NCBI GenBank assembly: GCA_964529035.1 | Contig: CAZGUG010000062.1 | Span: 1 to 10,576, forward strand | Source of the DNA: CAZGUG01 sp964529035 | GTDB taxonomy: Bacteria; Bacillota; Clostridia; Ch29 | Length of the DNA stretch: 10,576 bases | Reading direction: 5' to 3' | Shown: piece by piece, positions 4,751 to 10,576 of the stretch | How the letters are laid out: every line of letters starts with the position of its first letter | How positions within the stretch are numbered: position 1 is the first letter of the stretch | The notes under the pieces: model-generated | Seen by the model: only the letters and a program-made list of their open reading frames with translations | Databases searched by the model: none | What the model was told of the DNA's origin: nothing | Program-made: the position numbers and the translations under genes

Positions 4751-5827
4751 TCAGGGAAGTACCCTTCGTGCTGTAAAGTAGCAGTCTGCATAATATCCCG
4801 ACATAAGCGTTGTTATTCTTACTACATCCCCCGATTGAGGAGAGTGTACAAACTCACCGTTTCCCACATATATCCCTGCGTGGTTTATATTTTTCCCGTC
4901 TCTTGCAAACAATACGATGTCTCCGTATGCCAAATCTTCCTTTGCCACATAGGTACCGGTGCTTGCCTGTCCCCTTGATGACCTTGGCAGTGTTATCCCA
5001 AGCTTGCCGAAAAGTGCATATACAAGGCCGGAACAGTCATAGCCGTCGGGACCGGTGCCGCCCCATTTATAGGGTTTACCCATTTCCTGCTCTATCAGGC
5101 TTTGCAGCTTCAGTTTCAGAGCGTTTTCCTGTCTGTTTACACTGCCCCGTGACACAGTCAATGTATTCTGTGAGGCCTTTTCGGATTCCATGACTTTGTC
5201 ATACATCCTCACTGCCAGAACAACTGCTGCTTCCCTGGTAGTATCCCCACCGGGGTTGAACCGGTTGTCGCCTACTCCGTTTATAACTTCCACTCCGTAT
5301 AAATACCAAACAGCTTCTTGTGCCCATGATGAGATTTCGCTTTGGTCCAAAAACATGTACTCATTTATATCTTGATAGTCGTATTCCGGTTTTGCCGCCT
5401 GCAAAGTGCGATACAGCATTACGCTAATTTCTTCGCGGTTTACCGTACCGCCGGGCTCGAACAACCCTTCACCATTGCCCTGTACTATCCCCAAGCCGTA
5501 TGCAGTCAATACCTTGGAGTTTTGTGTATCGTTAAAGGGGTTTTTGTCCGGTACGCTACCTTCCTTGCCGCTTAAAGCTTCATAAAGTTTCACGGCAAGC
5601 TCGCTGAAATCTTCCCGTGTTATACTGCTTTTGTAATCCCCCTGTATCTTTTTCGGGATAAGACTTATCTCCCTGGCCTTATCTATTTGCTCACTGGCCC
5701 AATCGCTTGGAATATCCACATTATCCTGCACCGTATCAGGTGAAGCATACGCGGCATGCGGCACCATGACAGCGGCAATAATTACGGCTATTAAAATCGA
5801 TCTAAACCTATCAAGCCTGTATCTCAT
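4751..5827 (-). CDS. Secreted SLH-domain NlpC/P60 peptidoglycan endopeptidase
   Basis: This is a 358-residue cell-wall hydrolase. A signal peptide (basic start, hydrophobic core about 11-24, cleavage likely after AYA at 28) is followed by three S-layer homology repeats at about 38-86, 96-145 and 159-210. Each ends in a TRAE-like motif (ITRE, VNRE, TTRE), and such repeats bind secondary cell-wall polymer. The C-terminal NlpC/P60 domain (about 240-358) has the cysteine-peptidase residues C265 in DGYDCSGLVYALF, H316 in NHAGIYVG and H328 in FVHSP. NlpC/P60 enzymes usually cut the gamma-D-Glu-to-diamino-acid bond of the stem peptide. I chose the ATG at 5827; a TTG two codons upstream lies very close to the AAAGGA signal. 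The gene starts 128 nt after the export operon ends and may be transcribed separately, but I found no convincing promoter in that gap. Confidence 0.93.
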   Translation of the reverse strand: MRYRLDRFRSILIAVIIAAVMVPHAAYASPDTVQDNVDIPSDWASEQIDKAREISLIPKKIQGDYKSSITREDFSELAVKLYEALSGKEGSVPDKNPFNDTQNSKVLTAYGLGIVQGNGEGLFEPGGTVNREEISVMLYRTLQAAKPEYDYQDINEYMFLDQSEISSWAQEAVWYLYGVEVINGVGDNRFNPGGDTTREAAVVLAVRMYDKVMESEKASQNTLTVSRGSVNRQENALKLKLQSLIEQEMGKPYKWGGTGPDGYDCSGLVYALFGKLGITLPRSSRGQASTGTYVAKEDLAYGDIVLFARDGKNINHAGIYVGNGEFVHSPQSGDVVRITTLMSGYYADCYFTARRVLP

Positions 5828-5954
5828 AGGCAATCTTATCCTTTCCGTTTAAGTCGGCACATCAAAATGATTCACCAGACTACATAATATTTGCTGTTAC
5901 TTAAATAATATCATAAAATTTGCCGCCGGTGTTTTCCTTATTGTTACATTTTTG

Positions 5955-7142
5955 TTACGCTCTCTCGCCAAGCTGTACCGCCGTGCCAAGGAATACAATC
6001 CCCATAAGCAGCAGCACCGCTGCCGGGAGGTAAACCGCTTCCAAGCCCCGGTTGTAGACTATCATGCCTTTCAGGGCGTCCATTGCCCAGCCGGCGGGCA
6101 CCACCTTGGAAGCAATGAGCATTGCCTTTGAACTTACAATCTCAAGGGGCCAGTAGCACCCGCCCAGCATTGCGGAGCTGACCAGCACCACCGGGGCTGT
6201 CACCTGCAGCTGCTGGCTTGTTTTTATGCCGAAGGACAAAAGCAGCCCGAAGGAAGTCATGCAAAAGCAAAAGGCCGAAAGTATTACAAGCGCGCCGCCG
6301 ATATGCCCCAGCCAGTTCACCCCCAGCACCAGGTCACCGACGAATACCATAATCAACATGCTGACCATACCCATAGCAAAGGCGCAAACCAAGCCGCCGG
6401 TGAGTACCCTAAATCTTGATACCGGGGAAATGTTAATCCTTCCCCATACGCCGGTGCGTTTTTCTTCCAGTATCTCGCCCACTGCGAAAATTATGGTGAA
6501 CATTGAAAAGGCTATGGTAAAACCGATGGAGGTCTGGGTGTACATATCAAAGGAAAAACCCCCGCCGCCGCTTTTTATGGTACTGCCCGCCACCCTTACG
6601 GGCAGTCTTTCCCGCCATTCTTCCGCCACCAGGCTGTGAACCCTCTCCCTAAGCCTTGCGTTTTCCCCGCTGCCGGGGTTTGCAAGCCTCTCCAGCGCCT
6701 CCACCGTCCCGTCCGCAATGGCGGCGCTGTAGGCAAGTCTTTGCACCGCTGCGGTAAGGACCCCGTGCAGCGAATAGCCTACCTGGGTTTCCCGGGTTAT
6801 AAAAAGGCTAAACTGCGGGGTTTCCCCCTGCATGATGCCCTTACCGAAGCCCCGGGGAATTATCAGCCCGGCATCGGCCCCGTTTTCCATCACCGTTTGC
6901 CTTAAACCCGTTTCGTCGGTAAGCTTTATGTTATAGGTGCCAAGGCTTTTCAGCTCTTCCACCAGCGCCGCAGAATGCACCGACCCGTCCAGGTCGGATA
7001 TCGGCAGGGCAATCCCCGATTCAGCATCGCCCATTACCGCCCCCATCACGAAGGTCAGCATAAGCGGCAGCACTACCATAAAGGCATAGGGCAGCCAGTT
7101 CCGTTTGAGATTTAAAAGCCTTCCATAGATTATAGTTATCAT
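5955..7142 (-). CDS. ABC-2 type transporter permease (second of the pair)
   Basis: This 395-residue membrane protein belongs to the ABC-2 / DrrB-NatB-like permeases. A first membrane helix (about 18-38) precedes a long extracytoplasmic part (about 39-200) with the motif ADAGLIIPRGFGKGI (89-103) common to this class. A cluster of five or so helices follows (about 204-224, 246-275, 281-304, 315-333, 366-388). The cytoplasmic coupling motif EILEEKRTGVWGRINISPVS (223-242), which contacts the ATPase, is clear. The ATG has GGAGG 7 nt upstream, and that site lies inside the last codons of the preceding permease gene, so translation is probably coupled. The cargo is unknown; relatives export drugs, lipopeptides or ions. 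It is rich in GC-ending codons compared with the middle genes. No terminator is visible after its stop. Confidence 0.9.
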   Translation of the reverse strand: MITIIYGRLLNLKRNWLPYAFMVVLPLMLTFVMGAVMGDAESGIALPISDLDGSVHSAALVEELKSLGTYNIKLTDETGLRQTVMENGADAGLIIPRGFGKGIMQGETPQFSLFITRETQVGYSLHGVLTAAVQRLAYSAAIADGTVEALERLANPGSGENARLRERVHSLVAEEWRERLPVRVAGSTIKSGGGGFSFDMYTQTSIGFTIAFSMFTIIFAVGEILEEKRTGVWGRINISPVSRFRVLTGGLVCAFAMGMVSMLIMVFVGDLVLGVNWLGHIGGALVILSAFCFCMTSFGLLLSFGIKTSQQLQVTAPVVLVSSAMLGGCYWPLEIVSSKAMLIASKVVPAGWAMDALKGMIVYNRGLEAVYLPAAVLLLMGIVFLGTAVQLGERA

Positions 7143-7144
7143 GC

Positions 7145-8476
7145 TTATACCTCCCCTGCCGCAAATGCAAAGACCGCACCCGCCGCAAATAAGACAAACG
7201 CAATTCCCGTAAGGGTTATAATGGTGCCGGCCACTTCACCCAGGGAGTACCCCATCATAAGCTTAAGGAACCCCTGCATCGCCGCGCCGTTTATCGTAAA
7301 GCCCCCCAGCCTTTGCATGGCCGGCACACCGGAGACCGGGAAGAAGCTTCCCCCCAGAAGGGCAAAGGCCTGTATAACGACCGCCTGGAACACCGTTGAA
7401 GCCTTGCCGTTTTTCAGCCTTAAGTTTACGGCCGATAAAAGCACCGACAAACCGCCCACCGCCACGGCGAGGAATACCGAAATCATCGCCACACCCAAAG
7501 GGCTCCCCCAATCGGTCTTAAAGACAAGCCTGCTGTAGGACACAAGCACTGCAAGCTGCATCAGCGCAAAAAGGGTGGTGGCTGCAAACCTTGCCGCAAA
7601 GAAACGCAGCCTCCCTGTGCCCGCCATAACAAGCCGGCGGTAAGTGCCGTTGTTAACCTCGTCTATCGAATACTGGGCACCGTCGGCGGCCACGTACAGT
7701 ATAAACATAACCGCCATGCCCACCGCATAGTACTGGAAGGAGGATACCGCCCGTTTGCCCTCCGCGGTGACCTTGTCAATCCGGATATCCTTAACTCCCA
7801 CATCGTACATGCCGCTTATGAGGCCTTCTATATCCTCCATGGCCTTGTCCCCCACGTTGTTCTCTATGGAGGCCTCAAGCAGGACGTTCTTTGCGATGAT
7901 GCCCGCCGACAGCGCATCGGCAAAACCCTTAACTATCCCCGACACCATCTCGCCCTTTATGCTGTGGTCGGGGTGCTTTATTACCTCAATGGTTATGGGG
8001 TTTCGAAAGGGCATGGCAAGGTTCATGAGGGTGTTGTAGGTAAACCCCTCCGGCAGCACCACCGCCGCCGCCAGCTCGCCCTTTTCAAGCATACCATTAG
8101 CCCTGTCAAGCCCCATCCTTTCGTACTTTATGAACTCTCCCACCTCGGGGTTTCCCAGCACATCCTCATAGAGGATATTCTCAAAGTCCATATCGTTCAG
8201 AAGCTTTAGCAGGTCCTCCCTCTGCTCCCCGGACAGCCTGCCCTCCATGCCGGGGCCCTCCAGGAATTCCTTTATCCTTTCAATATCCTGCTCCCGGCTG
8301 CCAAGGCTTACCACCGCAATGTTTGCCCGGTCCATCGAAAAACCGCCGCTCATCATGCTCTGGAAAGCAAAACCCAGTATGGTGGTAAGTATGGCCGGCA
8401 TGCACAGCGTTATGATAAGCGATTTCCTGTCCTTAAGCGCCACCAGCAGGTCTTTCCATATCATTGTAAGAAGCAT
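7145..8476 (-). CDS. ABC-2 type transporter permease (first of the pair, with a large extracytoplasmic domain)
   Basis: This is a 443-residue ABC-2 permease with the same layout as its downstream partner but dissimilar sequence, so the two probably form a heterodimer driven by the upstream ATPase. Helix 1 spans about residues 20-40. An unusually long outside domain of about 200 residues follows (about 41-245), rich in Glu/Asp/Lys and including ELAAAVVLPEGFTYNTLMNL. Further helices lie at about 249-265, 296-317, 326-350, 361-380 and 415-440. The coupling motif is IDEVNNGTYRRLVMAG (271-286). The ATG at 8476 lies 12 nt after the ATPase stop; a G-rich run (GGGGGG) sits 7 nt upstream. An internal ATG four codons later (8464) is a possible alternative start. 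The stop is 2 nt from the next ATG. Confidence 0.9.
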   Translation of the reverse strand: MLLTMIWKDLLVALKDRKSLIITLCMPAILTTILGFAFQSMMSGGFSMDRANIAVVSLGSREQDIERIKEFLEGPGMEGRLSGEQREDLLKLLNDMDFENILYEDVLGNPEVGEFIKYERMGLDRANGMLEKGELAAAVVLPEGFTYNTLMNLAMPFRNPITIEVIKHPDHSIKGEMVSGIVKGFADALSAGIIAKNVLLEASIENNVGDKAMEDIEGLISGMYDVGVKDIRIDKVTAEGKRAVSSFQYYAVGMAVMFILYVAADGAQYSIDEVNNGTYRRLVMAGTGRLRFFAARFAATTLFALMQLAVLVSYSRLVFKTDWGSPLGVAMISVFLAVAVGGLSVLLSAVNLRLKNGKASTVFQAVVIQAFALLGGSFFPVSGVPAMQRLGGFTINGAAMQGFLKLMMGYSLGEVAGTIITLTGIAFVLFAAGAVFAFAAGEV

Positions 8477-8488
8477 ACCTCTTCCCCC

Positions 8489-9421
8489 CTAATCCCTCAG
8501 CCCGCGGCCGGTAAGATACAGGAACACGTCCTCCAGCGTAGGGGTCTTAACATCCAGCGACTTAAGCATAATACCGTTTCTGGTGGCCGCCTCGAATATG
8601 TCGGACAGTATGTCGCAGTCCTTTTGCACCATAAGGGTAATGCTTCCGTCCTTTTGGTCGGCGTTTCTTACCTTCAGGTTGCCCCTTAGGTCCTTCAGGA
8701 AACCCTCGGAGGCCCTGTCGGTCTGCAGCGACACAATATCGTCACCGCCCATAAGGTTTTTAAGGTCATCCTTGGTGCCGTAGGCTATTACCTTGCCGTT
8801 GTCCATTACGTATATCCTGTCACAGAGGTGCTCAACCTCTTCCATGTAGTGGCTGGTGTATATGATGGTCATGCCCTTTTTGTTAAGAGCCTTTACCGTG
8901 TCCAGTATGTGGCTGCGGGACTGCGGGTCTATACCCACCGTGGGCTCATCCATTATCAGCACTTCCGGGTGGTGCAAAAGGGCTGCACCTATGTTGACCC
9001 TCCGTTTCATGCCGCCGGAGTAGTTCTTCACGGCATCCTTTGCCCTGCCGTTTAGTCCAAGGAGGTCCAGCACCCCACGGGTCCTTTCCTGCAGAGCGTC
9101 TCCCCTAAGGCCGTATAGCTTGCCGAAGAATTTCAGGTTTTCCGCCGCCGAAAGGTCCGGGTAAAGGGCCACATCCTGGGGCACTATACCCATTACCCTT
9201 CTTAAGCCTCCGGGGTTTTTCAGTATGCTTTGGCCCTTGAATAAAACGTCCCCCCCGTCCGGCTTTATAAGGGAGGAAATAACCGATATGGCGGTGGATT
9301 TACCGGCTCCGTTTGGGCCGAGTATCCCTAATATTTCGCCGTCTCTTACCTCCAGGTCCATGCCGTCCACCGCCCTGACCTTTTTATAGTACTTTTTTAT
9401 CCCTTCTGCCTTGATTAGCAT
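8489..9421 (-). CDS. ABC transporter ATP-binding protein (DrrA/NatA-like)
   Basis: This 310-residue ATPase powers the two permeases. All nucleotide-binding elements are present: Walker A GPNGAGKST (35-43), Q-loop Q82 in GIVPQDVALYPDL, signature YSGGMKRRVNI (134-144), Walker B VLIMDEPTVGID (154-165) with catalytic E159, and the switch histidine H191 in YTSHYMEE. The C-terminal extension (about 225-310), ending TPTLEDVFLYLTGRGLRD, is typical of DrrA-type export ATPases. The ATG overlaps the stop of the lipoprotein gene in TAATG, and a GGGGG run lies 10 nt upstream, which predicts translational coupling. It would sit on the inner face of the membrane with the permease pair. The exported compound cannot be inferred from the ATPase. 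Confidence 0.96.
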   Translation of the reverse strand: MLIKAEGIKKYYKKVRAVDGMDLEVRDGEILGILGPNGAGKSTAISVISSLIKPDGGDVLFKGQSILKNPGGLRRVMGIVPQDVALYPDLSAAENLKFFGKLYGLRGDALQERTRGVLDLLGLNGRAKDAVKNYSGGMKRRVNIGAALLHHPEVLIMDEPTVGIDPQSRSHILDTVKALNKKGMTIIYTSHYMEEVEHLCDRIYVMDNGKVIAYGTKDDLKNLMGGDDIVSLQTDRASEGFLKDLRGNLKVRNADQKDGSITLMVQKDCDILSDIFEAATRNGIMLKSLDVKTPTLEDVFLYLTGRGLRD

Positions 9422-10470
9422 TAGTCGGTTTCCCCCTTAAACAAATTCAGCCCGTCTTTGTATTCGTCCTCCAGCTCCTCCAGCGTTATGCTGTTTTCGG
9501 CAGTGACCTCCGGGAAATAAATCTCCTGCTGCCTGTTAAGGCCCCAGTTTTTTATGGTCATTTCCATGCTGAAGGATTGGGGCGTCCCTCCTTCGGTGAA
9601 ATGGTACAGTATGTCGATGGCAAGCCTTTCTTCTATTATATAATTATCCCGGTCTATAAATGCGGTCTGGCTGAAGGTCTTTACTGTGGAGCTTTCCACC
9701 GCATCCATGTTGGCACGGAAGGCCTCTTCAAAGGAGAATTCCTCCGCCGGGAGTTCCTCCATACCGGCACGGTCCTTTGCATACTCTTCCATTGCGGAGC
9801 GCATCATATCATCCACGCCCTCCATAAAGGCACTGTCGCCTAAGGCTATCTCCATGGTCTTTCTTATGGCCGGCTTAAGCTGTTCGTCGGTAATGTTCAC
9901 CTCATACCTTGTGGCCTTGACGCTGCCCCCGGGGGTATCCATTACTATCCTCTCCAGGGCGGAGACGTTGTCGTTGCTGTAGAGGGACTTCCACACCTTT
10001 TCTATCGCCTCAAGGCTTTCCTCCGACAGATTAGGCATCTCTTCTGCGTCTCCCGGCGCCAGGTCCGGGTGGACAAACTCCCCGCCCTTTATCACCACAA
10101 TCTTGGGTATAAGGGGCGTTATTACATAGCCAACATCGCCCTTGGTGTATACCTTGGCGTCAAATCCGGTATCCTTTGCCTTTATGAATATCTTGTTAAG
10201 GCTCTCCTCCTTTTCTTTATCGTACTCGTTTCTTATCTCAAAGGTCATGTCCCCGAACATCTCAAGGCCTTCGGATACCTCCCGGGGCAGTCCTTCCTCG
10301 TTGAACTTAAGCTTCATGTTCATGGCCATCTCCGACTTACCCCTTGCCACATTTTCGGTCCGCTCGGCTGCTTCCATGTAGACCTCGTAATCGCTCTTGG
10401 TATTGCAGCCGGATGCCAATGCCACCAGCAGCAGGGTAATTATTATCAGTACAGCTTTTCTTTTCTTCAT
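9421..10470 (-). CDS. Surface lipoprotein of unknown function, first gene of the ABC export operon
   Basis: A 349-residue lipoprotein. The signal peptide MKKRKAVLIIITLLLVALAS ends in a lipobox LASGC, with C22 as the lipidated residue. The mature part contains amphipathic beta-type stretches (EMAMNMKLKF, MTFEIRNEYDKE, AKVYTKGDVGYVITPLIPKI, RYEVNITDEQLKPAI, FIDRDNYIIEERLAIDILY, FSMEMTIKNW). This pattern fits the LolA/LppX-like or DUF6612-like lipoproteins of Firmicutes, but I cannot confirm the family. An acidic Glu-rich middle (about 135-180 and 216-262) stands out. The start has an excellent AAGGAGG with 9 nt spacing. The gene is translationally coupled to the ATPase (TAATG). It could bind the exported compound or a lipid outside the cell, or act as an immunity-type protein; this is inference from context only. 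Confidence 0.85.
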   Translation of the reverse strand: MKKRKAVLIIITLLLVALASGCNTKSDYEVYMEAAERTENVARGKSEMAMNMKLKFNEEGLPREVSEGLEMFGDMTFEIRNEYDKEKEESLNKIFIKAKDTGFDAKVYTKGDVGYVITPLIPKIVVIKGGEFVHPDLAPGDAEEMPNLSEESLEAIEKVWKSLYSNDNVSALERIVMDTPGGSVKATRYEVNITDEQLKPAIRKTMEIALGDSAFMEGVDDMMRSAMEEYAKDRAGMEELPAEEFSFEEAFRANMDAVESSTVKTFSQTAFIDRDNYIIEERLAIDILYHFTEGGTPQSFSMEMTIKNWGLNRQQEIYFPEVTAENSITLEELEDEYKDGLNLFKGETD

Positions 10471-10490
10471 AAAACAAAACCTCCTTCGTG

Positions 10491-10511
10491 TGTCTATCTA
10501 TATTGTAGACA
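10491..10511. promoter_or_regulatory. Inverted repeat upstream of the export operon, candidate operator
   Basis: TGTCTA (10491-10496) and TAGACA (10506-10511) form a 6-bp inverted repeat with a 9-bp spacer. It lies between the AAGGAGG of the lipoprotein gene and the upstream region. On the minus strand it covers TACAAT (10507-10502), a possible -10 box, but no good -35 box is found at the right distance, so the promoter itself is not called. Confidence 0.4.
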
Positions 10512-10562
10512 TTTTGAAGAAGGACAGTATGTATTAAAGGTAATGTTTTCTTATTTTTGTAC

Positions 10563-10576
10563 ATGACTAAAGTCAT
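10563..10576. repeat. Perfect 6-bp-arm palindrome at the right edge
   Basis: ATGACT (10563-10568) and AGTCAT (10571-10576) are perfect inverted repeats around AA. The palindrome lies about 95 bp upstream of the lipoprotein start and may continue beyond the window. It could be a dimeric regulator site for the export operon or for a gene outside the window. Confidence 0.35.

Noticed and set aside
5828..5954. Promoter or terminator between the export operon and the SLH-NlpC/P60 gene
   Set aside because: TATTAT-like boxes occur but none has a -35 box at 16-18 nt; a GCCGACTT near 5850 resembles a sigma-D -10 box but lacks a TAAA at the right distance; the small CCG/CGG repeat is too weak for a terminator.
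7263..7511. Reading frames antisense to or in other frames of the permease genes
   Set aside because: The GC-rich permease genes produce many long open frames on both strands; these have no family features or ribosome binding sites and conflict with clear membrane-protein genes.
10337..10576. 79-codon minus-strand reading frame entering from the right edge
   Set aside because: It overlaps the lipoprotein signal-peptide region in another frame, and its part upstream of the lipoprotein start resembles noncoding leader.

Overview
The window looks like part of a Gram-positive, Clostridia-type (Firmicutes) chromosome. The signs are strong purine-rich ribosome binding sites, frequent TTG starts, consensus sigma-A promoters, S-layer homology (SLH) repeats, a GEMM/c-di-GMP-I riboswitch upstream of a chemotaxis gene, and a lipoprotein with a Gram-positive-style lipobox. 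No rRNA, tRNA, CRISPR array or transposase was seen. The sequence is a scaffold join: exactly 100 N at 1110-1209 interrupt it and cut the ends off two genes.

Left part (1-2811). A TetR/AcrR-type regulator runs off the left edge on the minus strand, with a near-consensus promoter overlapped by a 28-bp imperfect palindrome. Divergent from it is a zinc-dependent phospholipase C-like gene without a visible signal peptide, truncated by the N gap. Beyond the gap a minus-strand gene encodes a membrane-anchored, coiled-coil protein of unknown function. Then comes a plus-strand gene in which a Phd/YefM antitoxin-like N-terminus is fused to a Uma2 (DUF820) endonuclease-like domain. Its promoter is overlaid by three evenly spaced TAGCTA hexamers, which look like an autoregulatory operator.

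Middle part (2808-5827), all minus strand. A short UvrC-like GIY-YIG nuclease lacks the C-terminal nuclease half of UvrC, and its stop codon shares a CTAG with the stop of the Uma2 fusion. Upstream of it lies a CheX-type CheY-P phosphatase gene. Its leader holds a full control unit: consensus promoter, GEMM aptamer, intrinsic terminator, then ribosome binding site and start. Next is a secreted SLH-NlpC/P60 peptidoglycan hydrolase.

Right part (5955-10470), minus strand. A tight four-gene operon reads lipoprotein, ABC ATPase, ABC-2 permease, ABC-2 permease, with a TAATG overlap and gaps of 12 and 2 nt. It looks like a DrrAB/NatAB-type exporter with a dedicated surface lipoprotein, and it is visibly richer in G+C than the middle part. 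Two inverted repeats lie upstream of it.

The most unusual items are the antitoxin-nuclease fusion with its operator array, the riboswitch-controlled cheX, and the half-size UvrC. Novelty of any of them cannot be judged without database searches.
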